NCBI GenBank assembly: GCA_002358855.1
Contig: DEPQ01000053.1
Coordinates: 1-13,189, forward strand
Length of the DNA: 13,189 nt
Source: Bacteroidales bacterium UBA3388
Lineage (GTDB): Bacteria > Bacteroidota > Bacteroidia > Bacteroidales > P3
Direction of reading: 5' to 3'
Positions 6,095 to 13,189 of this stretch are shown one piece after another. Below the pieces are notes generated by a model, which saw nothing but the letters and a program-made list of their open reading frames with translations, did no database searches and was not told the origin of the DNA. The position numbers and the translations under genes are program-made. Positions within the stretch are counted from its first letter, which is position 1. Every line of letters starts with the position of its first letter.

Positions 6095-7369
6095 ATGACA
6101 AGACAAGAAAGCATAAAAAGGTTAATGCAAGAAAACATTGTTTTGGCAGTTGGGTGCACTGAACCCGTTGCAGTAGCCTTAGCTGTGGCAAAAGCAAAAG
6201 AGATTTTAGGAGAGAATGTTGATAGAATAGAGATGTACCTCTCTAAAAACATTATCAAAAATGCTATGGGAGTTGGTATTCCCGGTACAGGAATGATTGG
6301 ACTTCCTATTGCAATTTCCTTGGGTGTCGTTTGCGGAGATAGCAGCAAAGAATTGCAGGTTTTAGATAATGCAAAAGACAACGTAAATCAAGCAAAAGAA
6401 TGGTTATCTACACACGAAATAAAAATTGATGTAGCAAAAACAAATGAAAAACTTTACATAGAGTGTCGCTGTTATGGAAACACCAATTATTCTAAGGTAA
6501 TAATTGCTCAAAATCACCTAAACTTTATTCATATTCAAGAGGGGGAAAACGTAATCTTACACAAAGAATTAGAAAGACAAGAAACAACTCAAAATAACAA
6601 TAATACCTTTGTTGTAGATACTCTTTGTGCACAAGAAATCTTTGATTATGCTACAAAAACTGATATAAACTTTTTGGAATGGATATATCAAACGGTCGAA
6701 ATCAATGATAAAATTGGACAAGAAGGTCTTACAAATGACTATGGTTTAGGAATAGGAAAGCAACTTAATGAAATAGCAGAAGGAGATATAAGAAAAAAAG
6801 TTATTGCCAAAGCTTGTGCTGCCTCTGATGCAAGAATGGACGGTGCAACCCTTGCTGTATTTAGTAATTCTGGTAGTGGAAATCAAGGATTGACTTGTAC
6901 ACTTCCTATTTACGAATACGGACGACTTACAAACAAGACAAAAGAAGAAATTATCCGTGCTTTGACTCTTTCTCACCTTATGTCAATTTACATAAAGAAT
7001 AAAATCGGAAGATTATCTGCTCTTTGTGGAATAGTAAATGCCTCAATGGGTGCAGCATCTGGCATAATTCTTTTAAAGGGTGGAAATATTTATCAAATGT
7101 GTTATGCAATTAGAAATATGATTAACACAATTACTGGTATGGCTTGCGATGGTGCTAAACCAAGTTGTGCTTTAAAAGTATCGGCTGGGCTAAATTCTGC
7201 TTTCGATTCAATACTTCTTGCAATGAATAACAGAGTTGTGGATATAACTGACGGAATTGCAGAAGGATGTATTGATCGTTCAATTACTAATTTAGGTAAA
7301 ATCGGTCGTTATGCAATGGACGAAATGGACAATACAATATTAGAAATAATGCTAAACAAAGAGAAATAA
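6095..7369 (+). CDS. cyuA: L-cysteine desulfidase, CyuA/YhaM (UPF0597) family
   Basis: Members of this family are cytoplasmic [4Fe-4S] enzymes that split L-cysteine into pyruvate, ammonia and hydrogen sulfide; they are related to the alpha chain of Fe-S serine dehydratases. The 424-residue product shows GCTEPVAVALA (20-30), NAMGVGIPGTGMIGLPIA (56-73), SNSGSGNQGL (257-266), SALCGIVNASMGAASG (308-323) and GMACDGAKPSCALK (348-361). Cys21, Cys311, Cys351 and Cys358 are the likely cluster cysteines. Length matches the family (about 430). A serine-type substrate cannot be excluded from sequence alone. It is the last gene of the surE run, 12 bases after the thioredoxin-fold gene, and is followed by a strong inverted repeat. 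No cysteine transporter or regulator is adjacent, unlike the E. coli cyu locus. Confidence 0.9.
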   Translation: MTRQESIKRLMQENIVLAVGCTEPVAVALAVAKAKEILGENVDRIEMYLSKNIIKNAMGVGIPGTGMIGLPIAISLGVVCGDSSKELQVLDNAKDNVNQAKEWLSTHEIKIDVAKTNEKLYIECRCYGNTNYSKVIIAQNHLNFIHIQEGENVILHKELERQETTQNNNNTFVVDTLCAQEIFDYATKTDINFLEWIYQTVEINDKIGQEGLTNDYGLGIGKQLNEIAEGDIRKKVIAKACAASDARMDGATLAVFSNSGSGNQGLTCTLPIYEYGRLTNKTKEEIIRALTLSHLMSIYIKNKIGRLSALCGIVNASMGAASGIILLKGGNIYQMCYAIRNMINTITGMACDGAKPSCALKVSAGLNSAFDSILLAMNNRVVDITDGIAEGCIDRSITNLGKIGRYAMDEMDNTILEIMLNKEK

Positions 7370-7385
7370 AATCTTTCTTTACTCT

Positions 7386-7435
7386 AAAAAAATAAATCAA
7401 AGAAAAAATTAAATTTTTCTTTGATTTATTTTTTT
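7386..7435. terminator. Bidirectional terminator, perfect 22-bp inverted repeat
   Basis: Arms 7386-7407 and 7414-7435 are perfect reverse complements around the 6-base loop ATTAAA. The stem is A+T-rich with a run of A at one end and T at the other, so either strand gives a hairpin followed by a U-tract. It lies between the convergent desulfidase and ssb genes and can stop transcription from both sides. Confidence 0.8.
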
Positions 7436-7461
7436 ATTTCTTTGAAATATTTTTCCGTTTC

Positions 7462-7947
7462 TTAGAATGGCAAATCTCCTAATTTGCTTAATTCTGTATC
7501 TTCTGCAAGAATCTTTGATAAATTGCTATCTTGCTCTGTCATAGGATAAGAATCTTCTATTAAATTATCATAAATCAAATCTGTATTAGCATCATCAGAA
7601 GCTGAAGCTTGATAAGAATGTGGTTTGTTTAAGATTTTGAAATTTTCAGCAACAATTTCCACTACTCTTTTTTTGTTTCCTTCTTTATCTTCTCTGATTC
7701 TTGACTTTATTTTACCCTCTACGTAGAGATGTGTTCCTTTTTTAAGGAATTTTTCTGCTACTTCGGCCAATCCTCTCCAACATATAATGTTATGCCATTC
7801 TGTTTCTTCTATTTTTACTCCGTCCTTAGTTTTGTGAGTCTCAGTGGTGGCCAATGAAAATGAGGCTTTCTTAACTTCATCGAACGAGATAATTTCAGGA
7901 TCCTTTCCTAAATTTCCTATTAAAATAACCTTGTTTACTCCAATCAT
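7462..7947 (-). CDS. ssb: Single-stranded DNA-binding protein
   Basis: SSB coats single-stranded DNA during replication, recombination and repair. The 161-residue product begins MIGVNKVILIGNLGKDPE, the usual opening of the OB-fold, and continues through ETEWHNIICW, the LAEVAEKFLKKGTHLYVEGKI core and the family's IVAEN strand to about residue 108. A flexible, polar linker follows (Ser, Asp, Asn and Glu-rich). The protein ends in LGDLPF, the acidic hydrophobic tip that recruits partner proteins. The ATG at 7947 is chosen over an upstream in-frame start at 7992 because it matches the conserved N-terminus and a TAnnTTTG element lies between the two. It is divergent from lysS and convergent with the desulfidase gene. 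Whether it is the main chromosomal SSB cannot be told from the window. Confidence 0.95.
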   Translation of the reverse strand: MIGVNKVILIGNLGKDPEIISFDEVKKASFSLATTETHKTKDGVKIEETEWHNIICWRGLAEVAEKFLKKGTHLYVEGKIKSRIREDKEGNKKRVVEIVAENFKILNKPHSYQASASDDANTDLIYDNLIEDSYPMTEQDSNLSKILAEDTELSKLGDLPF

Positions 7948-7970
7948 TACTTTTCCTTTTTTAATTTGTG

Positions 7971-7978
7971 CAAAGATA
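7971..7978 (-). promoter_or_regulatory. -7 promoter element of ssb
   Basis: The minus strand reads TATCTTTG followed by C, the best form of the Bacteroidota -7 box, ending 23 bases before the ssb ATG. It rules out the longer in-frame start at 7992. It lies 24 bases from the lysS -7 box on the other strand. Confidence 0.6.
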
Positions 7979-8002
7979 CAATAAAGTTTCAATATTTTTT
8001 TT

Positions 8003-8010
8003 TATTTTTG
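8003..8010 (+). promoter_or_regulatory. -7 promoter element of lysS
   Basis: TATTTTTG followed by C fits TAnnTTTG and ends 27 bases before the ATG at 8038. It lies inside the longer frame that could open at 7966, so it supports the shorter start. The run of T around it makes the match less specific than the ssb box. Confidence 0.5.
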
Positions 8011-8037
8011 CAGTTTAATCAAAAAAAATATAATTGT

Positions 8038-9549
8038 ATGAGTTTGGAATTAAGTGAACAAGAATTGCTAAGAAGACAAGCAACTGAAAAAATAAGAGAA
8101 TTAGGAATAGATCCTTATCCTGCTGCTTTATATGATGTTAACGCAAAAACTACTTCAATATTAGAGGAATTTCCTAAGGATAATTCTTTGTATCAAGAGG
8201 TGAGTATCGCTGGTAGAATAATGAGTAGAAGAATTATGGGTGCAGCTTCTTTTGTTGTTATTCAAGATTCTTGGGGTAAAATACAATTGTATGTAAAAAG
8301 AGATGAGATTTGTCCTGGCGAAGACAAGACTTTATATAACACTGTCTTTAAAAAACTTTTGGATATTGGTGATATAATTGGTGTAAAGGGTTATGTATTT
8401 ATCACACAAATGGGAGAAATTTCCATTCACGTAAAAGAACTTACCGTTTTGAGTAAAAGCGTAAAACCTTTGCCTGTTGTAAAAGAAAAAGACGGCGTAA
8501 TCTATGACGCATTCACTAACACAGAACAACGTTATCGCCAAAGATATTTGGATTTGATAGTAAATCCTGAGGTAAAAGACGTTTTTGTTAAACGTACTCT
8601 AATACTTAATACAATAAGAGATTTCTTTAATTCTTTCGGATATATAGAAGTTGAAACTCCTGTTTTGCAATCTATTCCTGGAGGTGCGGCTGCAAGACCA
8701 TTTATCACGCATCACAACACGCTTGATATACCTTTGTATTTGAGAATAGCAAACGAATTGTATTTAAAGAGACTTATTGTTGGTGGATTTGAGGGTGTGT
8801 ATGAGTTTTCAAGGAATTTCCGCAACGAAGGTATGGATAGAACTCACAATCCTGAGTTTACTTGTTTGGAAATTTACGTTGCTTACAAGGATTACTTCTG
8901 GATGATGGATTTTACAGAACAAATGATAGAAAAAGTAGCACTTGCCCTTCACGGACAAACAAAAGTTCAATTAGGAGAAAAGGAAATTGACTTTAAACGA
9001 CCATTTGCAAGAGTTTCTATGAGAGATGCCATAATGGAACATACAGGTTATGATATTTATACTATGGATGAAGAAGATTTAAGAAAGGCTTGCAAAGAGT
9101 TGGGCATAGAAACTAATGCTACAATGGGAAAAGGCAAATTGATTGATGAAATTTTCGGAGAAAAATGTGAGCATCACTATATTCAACCTACATTTATATA
9201 TGATTATCCAAAGGAAATGTCGCCTCTAACTAAGAAACACAGAAGTATTGAAGGATTAACAGAAAGATTTGAATTGTTTGTAAATGGTAAAGAATTGGCT
9301 AACGCTTATTCTGAATTGAATGACCCTATTGATCAATTAGAAAGATTCCAAGATCAATTGAAATTACAAGAAAGAGGTGATGATGAAGCAATGTATATAG
9401 ACTATGACTTTGTTAGAGCTTTGGAATATGGAATGCCTCCAACATCTGGAATGGGTATAGGAATAGATAGATTATGTATGTTCATGACAAATTCTCCTTC
9501 TATACAAGATGTGTTATTGTTTCCTCAAATGAAACCAGAAAACAAATAA
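8038..9549 (+). CDS. lysS: Lysyl-tRNA synthetase, class II
   Basis: LysRS charges tRNA-Lys with lysine in the cytoplasm. The 503-residue product has the N-terminal OB-fold anticodon-binding domain (about 55-145) and the class II catalytic domain. Visible landmarks are RYRQRYLDLIVNPE leading into motif 1 (ending VETPVLQ), the PGGAAARPFITHHN segment, motif 2 (FRNEGMDRTHNPEFT), NGKELANAYSELNDP and motif 3 (GMGIGIDRLCMF). It ends LLFPQMKPENK, the normal end of a bacterial LysRS of about 500 residues, without a C-terminal extension. The ATG at 8038 is chosen because a promoter element lies in the upstream extension and the protein then starts like its relatives. It heads the second operon; the protease gene follows after six bases. 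Confidence 0.96.
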   Translation: MSLELSEQELLRRQATEKIRELGIDPYPAALYDVNAKTTSILEEFPKDNSLYQEVSIAGRIMSRRIMGAASFVVIQDSWGKIQLYVKRDEICPGEDKTLYNTVFKKLLDIGDIIGVKGYVFITQMGEISIHVKELTVLSKSVKPLPVVKEKDGVIYDAFTNTEQRYRQRYLDLIVNPEVKDVFVKRTLILNTIRDFFNSFGYIEVETPVLQSIPGGAAARPFITHHNTLDIPLYLRIANELYLKRLIVGGFEGVYEFSRNFRNEGMDRTHNPEFTCLEIYVAYKDYFWMMDFTEQMIEKVALALHGQTKVQLGEKEIDFKRPFARVSMRDAIMEHTGYDIYTMDEEDLRKACKELGIETNATMGKGKLIDEIFGEKCEHHYIQPTFIYDYPKEMSPLTKKHRSIEGLTERFELFVNGKELANAYSELNDPIDQLERFQDQLKLQERGDDEAMYIDYDFVRALEYGMPPTSGMGIGIDRLCMFMTNSPSIQDVLLFPQMKPENK

Positions 9550-9555
9550 GATCGA

Positions 9556-11136
9556 GTGAAAAGAACCAATAGAACACTTTTAATTGTCTTTATATCAATT
9601 TTAATATTGATGGTTTTGGCAGATTTATATCTACCAAGAAGAGAATCTTTCTCTGTATTAAACTTCAATAAATTGGATCACGTAGTGGAATTGGTAAAGA
9701 CGCAATATGTAGATGATGTAAATACAGATTCTTTACAAGATATAGCAATTAAAAGTTTTCTTGAAGTTTTAGATCCTCATTCTGTATATATGACAAAAGA
9801 AGAAATTGCGAAAGAAAACGAAAATTTACAAGGCAATTTTGACGGAATAGGGGTTCAATTCAGAATAATTGAAGATACAATCGTTGTAATTCAACCAATT
9901 GTTCAAGGACCTGCTTTCAAAGTCGGTATTATGGCTGGCGATAGAATAGTAGAGGTTGATGGAAAGAAGATTTGCGGAAATGGAATTACTAACGAAGATG
10001 TTTTCAAACTTTTAAAAGGTAAACGAGGAACAAAAGTAAAATTAGGAATTAAGCGTTCTAATATTGATAAGTTATTACTTTTTACTGTAAAAAGAGATAA
10101 AATTCCTATACATAGTGTAGATTATAGTGGAATGCTTAATTCTAATACTGGTTATGTAAAGCTTTCGCAATTTTCTGCAAACTCTCACACAGAAGTTTCT
10201 TCGGCTTTGATTAGCTTAAAGAATAGTGGAATGACGCAATTGATATTTGATTTGAGAGGAAATGGCGGTGGTTATCTTGACCAAGCGATAAACATTGCTG
10301 ATGAGTTTCTTTCTGATGGAGAATTGATTGTTTTCACAAAAGGAAGAGCGAAAGGACGAAACGATTACTTTGCTTCATCAAAAGGAAATTTTGAAAAAGG
10401 GAAAGTTATTGTTCTTATAGATGAGATTTCTGCTTCTGCATCAGAAATTGTTGCAGGTGCGTTGCAAGATAACGATAGAGGATATATTGTAGGCAGGAGA
10501 ACATTTGGTAAAGGCTTGGTTCAAGAACAAAAAGAACTAACTGACGGCTCTGTTCTTCGTCTTACTGTTTCTCGATACTATACTCCAAGCGGTAGATGTA
10601 TTCAAAGACCATATACAATGGGTGATAACGAAAAGTATTATATGGATTTTATTGAGCGATATACTGATATGGAAAACGATGTTGATACTATCTCTCATGC
10701 TGATTCGCTAAAATACAAAACAAAGAAAGGAAGAATAGTCTATGGTGGAGGAGGAATTGAGCCAGACAAGGAATTGCCGTATAATCTCTATAAAAGAAGC
10801 GAATCTTATACTGCTTTAATAGCAAAAGGCTTGATTTATAAATATTGTTTTGATTACTTAGATAAGCATAGAGAGGTCTTCAAACAATATGCTAATGGAG
10901 GAGACTTTTTAGATAACTTTGTAATTTCGCAAGACTTTTATAAAAAATTGATAACTTTTGCTCAAAGTCAAGATGTCAATACTAATGGTATTACAAATGG
11001 TGAACAAAACGAAATAAAACTATTGATGAAATCATATTTAGCTCAAAATCTTTATGGTGATGAGTATTTTTATAAACTTTATCTTCAAATAGATAAAGAT
11101 ATTCAGAAAGTGTTAAATCTAATAAGTAAGTTATGA
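9556..11136 (+). CDS. ctpA: Membrane-anchored S41 C-terminal processing protease with PDZ domain
   Basis: The 526-residue product has a short basic N-terminus and one hydrophobic segment (7-24) that anchors or exports it, so the enzyme acts in the periplasm. A PDZ domain (about 90-180, with GIGVQF and AFKVGIMAGDRIVEVDG) binds substrate tails. The S41 peptidase domain follows, with FDLRGNGGG (231-239), SASASEI (292-298) and RTFGKGLVQ (315-323). By spacing to Prc/CtpA, Ser294 and Lys319 form the Ser-Lys dyad, 25 residues apart. The roughly 190 C-terminal residues are less conserved. The start is GTG, six bases after the lysS stop; the next ATG lies inside the membrane segment and would destroy it. 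Its TGA overlaps the purM ATG. Family is firm; substrates are unknown, and the symbol is the family name, since related paralogues are common in the phylum. Confidence 0.93.
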   Translation: MKRTNRTLLIVFISILILMVLADLYLPRRESFSVLNFNKLDHVVELVKTQYVDDVNTDSLQDIAIKSFLEVLDPHSVYMTKEEIAKENENLQGNFDGIGVQFRIIEDTIVVIQPIVQGPAFKVGIMAGDRIVEVDGKKICGNGITNEDVFKLLKGKRGTKVKLGIKRSNIDKLLLFTVKRDKIPIHSVDYSGMLNSNTGYVKLSQFSANSHTEVSSALISLKNSGMTQLIFDLRGNGGGYLDQAINIADEFLSDGELIVFTKGRAKGRNDYFASSKGNFEKGKVIVLIDEISASASEIVAGALQDNDRGYIVGRRTFGKGLVQEQKELTDGSVLRLTVSRYYTPSGRCIQRPYTMGDNEKYYMDFIERYTDMENDVDTISHADSLKYKTKKGRIVYGGGGIEPDKELPYNLYKRSESYTALIAKGLIYKYCFDYLDKHREVFKQYANGGDFLDNFVISQDFYKKLITFAQSQDVNTNGITNGEQNEIKLLMKSYLAQNLYGDEYFYKLYLQIDKDIQKVLNLISKL

Positions 11137-12302
11137 GTACAGATAAATATACACTAAGAGGTGTAAGTGCGTCAAAAGAAGATGTACACAATGCAATAAA
11201 GAATATAGACAAAGGTTTATTCCCAAAAGCTTTTTGTAAAGTTGTTCCAGACATACTAACAGGTGACGAAAACTATTGTATAGTTATGCATGCTGACGGT
11301 GCAGGAACAAAATCTTCGCTTGCCTACGCCTATTGGAAAGAGACAGGAGACGTTTCCGTTTGGAAAGGAATTGCTATCGATTCAATAGTTATGAATATTG
11401 ATGACTTACTTTGTGTAGGTATTACCGACAACATTCTTCTTTCTTCAACAATTGGCAGAAACAAACAATTGATTCCAGGAGAAGTTATTTCGCATATTAT
11501 AAATGGCACAGAAGAGTTTTTATCTCAACTAAGAGATTTGGGAGTTGGCATTTACTCAACAGGAGGAGAAACAGCAGATGTTGGAGATTTGGTTAGAACA
11601 ATTATTGTTGATAGTACAGTAACAGCAAGAGCTAAACGCTCAGATATTATCTCTAATCACAACATAAAACCTGGTAATGTAATTGTGGGATTAGCCTCTT
11701 TCGGTCAAGCAACTTACGAAACAGAATATAATGGTGGTATGGGAAGTAACGGGCTTACTTCTGCACGACACGATGTCTTTAATAAAACAATTGCAAACAA
11801 ATATCCAGAAACATACGACAATTCTTTGAATAAAGAAGTTGTTTATTGCGGAGGTTTAGACTTAACTTCTCAAAGTACTGTTGAAGGAATAAGTGCAGGA
11901 AAGTTAGTCTTATCTCCTACAAGAACATACGCACCAATTTTAGCAAAGATACTAAAAGAATATCGTGGTAAAATAGATGGTTTAGTTCATTGTAGCGGTG
12001 GAGCACAAACTAAGGTCTTACATTTTTTGAATGATGATTGTTGTGTAATCAAAGATAATCTTTTCCCTATTCCTCCTTTGTTCTCTATGATTCAAGAACA
12101 ATCTAAAACAGATTGGAAAGAAATGTACAAAGTCTTCAATATGGGACATAGAATGGAGATATACACTGATGAAAAAACAGCAGAAGATTTGATTAACATA
12201 AGCAAAAGTTTTAATGTTGATGCACAAATCGTAGGTCGTGTTGAAAAATCAGAAACTAAAAGTGTAAAAATATATAGCCCATACGGAGAATTTATATACT
12301 AA
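11133..12302 (+). CDS. purM: Phosphoribosylformylglycinamidine cyclo-ligase (AIR synthase)
   Basis: PurM closes the imidazole ring in purine synthesis, turning FGAM and ATP into aminoimidazole ribonucleotide. The 389-residue product is the longer Bacteroidota type. It shows the N-terminal RGVSASKEDVHNAIKN, HADGAGTKSS (53-62) for the ATP/substrate site, DSIVMNIDDLLCVG (83-96), STGGETADVGD, the NGGMGSNGLTSARHDVF segment, a VHCSGGAQTK motif and the C-terminal KVFNMGHRMEIY. All parts of the N- and C-terminal AIRS domains are present. It starts within the protease stop (ATGA), so it is translationally coupled, and is followed after four bases by the CCG-domain gene. No other purine gene is in the window, so this purM is separated from the rest of its pathway. 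Confidence 0.95.
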   Translation: MSTDKYTLRGVSASKEDVHNAIKNIDKGLFPKAFCKVVPDILTGDENYCIVMHADGAGTKSSLAYAYWKETGDVSVWKGIAIDSIVMNIDDLLCVGITDNILLSSTIGRNKQLIPGEVISHIINGTEEFLSQLRDLGVGIYSTGGETADVGDLVRTIIVDSTVTARAKRSDIISNHNIKPGNVIVGLASFGQATYETEYNGGMGSNGLTSARHDVFNKTIANKYPETYDNSLNKEVVYCGGLDLTSQSTVEGISAGKLVLSPTRTYAPILAKILKEYRGKIDGLVHCSGGAQTKVLHFLNDDCCVIKDNLFPIPPLFSMIQEQSKTDWKEMYKVFNMGHRMEIYTDEKTAEDLINISKSFNVDAQIVGRVEKSETKSVKIYSPYGEFIY

Positions 12303-12306
12303 GATA

Positions 12307-13029
12307 ATGAATCTTGGGATTTTTATTTCTTGTTGTGTAGATCAATTTTCGCCTAAAACTGCTGAAAACCTAATTTGTTTACTCAAAAACTTAGGATATG
12401 AGGTTCATTACCCTATGGAGCAAACTTGTTGTGGTAAATTAATGTATGAAAATGGGGATTGGAAAACAGCAAAACAATTAGGCGAAAATTTTATTAAGCT
12501 TTTCAAAGACTATGATTACGTAATAGGAATTTCTAATTCGTGTGAGAGTTATATAAAAAACAATTTTGGTAGATTATTTTTTAATTCCTCTAATCACAAT
12601 CTTTATAAAACATTAAAAAATAAAGTAATTGACATTAGTGAATTTTTATGTGATATTGACAAGACAATGTCTTTTGAATCTATCTTCCCTTACAAAGTCT
12701 ATTTACACACAAATTGTCAATCTGCAAAAGGGTATAATGTTGAAAAGCAAACAAGAGAAATATTAAAAAAGGTAAAAGATATAACTTTATTAGAAGGAAA
12801 TTACACAGATAACTTTTGTTGTGGTTATGGAGGTAGCTTTTCCTTTTACAATCCTTATGTAAGCCGAAATTTAGCCGAACAAAAAATAAAAGCAGTCTTA
12901 GAATCAGGAGCAGAATATATAGTTAGCAATGATATGAGTTGCCTTTTACACTTACAATCCTACATAAGCAAAAATAATATTGACTTAAAAACAATTCATT
13001 TAGTTGATTTATTGATGTACAATAAATAA
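12307..13029 (+). CDS. LutA/YkgE-type CCG-domain Fe-S protein
   Basis: The 240-residue product holds two cysteine-rich CCG domains, each a likely Fe-S cluster site as in heterodisulfide reductase HdrB and LutA. The first has Cys9/Cys10, Cys41-Cys42-Gly and Cys79. The second has Cys137 (HTNCQ), Cys171-Cys172-Gly in CCGYGGSFSF and Cys212 (MSCLLHL). Length matches LutA (about 240). LutA works with LutB and LutC to oxidise L-lactate to pyruvate; here neither follows, and the next gene encodes a radical SAM protein. A general electron-transfer or oxidoreductase role is safe; lactate use is not supported by context. It starts four bases after the purM stop and ends two bases before the next gene, so it is in the lysS operon. 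Confidence 0.85.
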   Translation: MNLGIFISCCVDQFSPKTAENLICLLKNLGYEVHYPMEQTCCGKLMYENGDWKTAKQLGENFIKLFKDYDYVIGISNSCESYIKNNFGRLFFNSSNHNLYKTLKNKVIDISEFLCDIDKTMSFESIFPYKVYLHTNCQSAKGYNVEKQTREILKKVKDITLLEGNYTDNFCCGYGGSFSFYNPYVSRNLAEQKIKAVLESGAEYIVSNDMSCLLHLQSYISKNNIDLKTIHLVDLLMYNK

Positions 13030-13031
13030 TT

Positions 13032-13189
13032 ATGGAATCTTTTAACTACCCTTGGGAACACAATCGCCCTTTTAACGCATATTCTAATTATTTTAAACAA
13101 AAATTTGGACAAAGACTACAAAAGTTATCCATAGACGCAGGATTTACTTGTCCAAATAGAGATGGTAAAATATCATTTCACGGGTGTTC
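13032..13189 (+). CDS. N-terminal part of a YhcC-type radical SAM protein (truncated by window edge)
   Basis: A frame opens at the ATG at 13032, two bases after the CCG-domain gene, and runs off the right edge after 52 codons. The segment NAYSNYFKQKFGQRLQKLSI followed by DAGFTCPNRDG (35-45) is the characteristic start of the YhcC family (TIGR01212). Its first cluster cysteine is Cys40. The visible piece ends at Cys52, where the family continues with a GGCIFC-like motif; the window stops inside it. Family members are predicted radical SAM enzymes with a [4Fe-4S] cluster, and their substrate is not known to me. The call rests on about 50 residues but the signature is distinctive. Confidence 0.82.
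   Translation, partial: MESFNYPWEHNRPFNAYSNYFKQKFGQRLQKLSIDAGFTCPNRDGKISFHGC

Noticed and set aside
5989..6381. A 130-codon minus-strand frame
   Set aside because: It is antisense to the end of the thioredoxin-fold gene and the conserved N-terminus of the desulfidase.

Overview
The window is A+T-rich DNA (about one third G+C, estimated by eye) from a member of the Bacteroidota, most likely a Bacteroidales relative. The evidence is the protein sequences (the long purM type, an SSB ending in DLPF, a SurE with NDDS), A-rich translation starts without clear Shine-Dalgarno sequences, and several copies of the Bacteroidota -7 promoter element TAnnTTTG at sensible distances from starts. It reads as ordinary chromosomal housekeeping DNA. 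I saw no transposase, phage gene, CRISPR array, tRNA or rRNA.

Layout. (1) 1-334, minus: the N-terminal part of a lipoprotein gene that runs off the left edge. (2) 335-649: a gene-poor stretch with a strong hairpin, a nested palindrome and candidate promoters. (3) 650-1507, plus: an AraC-family regulator. (4) 1572-2054, minus: a GtrA-family membrane protein, convergent with the regulator. (5) 2151-7369, plus: a tight six-gene run, surE, a small membrane protein, lpxB, a SpoIID/LytB-domain protein, a secreted CGWC thioredoxin-fold protein and an L-cysteine desulfidase. It ends at a perfect 22-bp inverted repeat (7386-7435). (6) 7462-7947, minus: ssb, convergent with the previous run. (7) 8038 to the right edge, plus: a second tight run, lysS, a PDZ-containing S41 protease, purM, a LutA-like CCG-domain protein and the start of a YhcC-type radical SAM gene.

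How the genes fit together. The first run mixes nucleotide clean-up (SurE), lipid A synthesis (LpxB), an exported peptidoglycan-acting domain (SpoIID), exported thiol chemistry and cysteine breakdown to pyruvate, ammonia and sulfide. The second joins translation (LysS), envelope proteolysis (S41 protease), purine synthesis (PurM) and two Fe-S proteins. The coupling is very tight (ATGA overlaps at lpxB/spoIID and protease/purM, gaps of 2-19 bases elsewhere), which implies cotranscription more than shared pathway. Four starts (araC, surE, ssb, lysS) were placed downstream of the longest possible start because a TAnnTTTG element lies inside the longer frame.

I did not find a convincing undescribed system. 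The items most worth a second look are the leader hairpin at 366-410, the pairing of a secreted CGWC protein with cysteine desulfidase, the SpoIID protein beside lpxB in a Gram-negative, the LutA-like gene without LutB or LutC beside it, and a terminator-like 19-mer that recurs in both convergent gaps.
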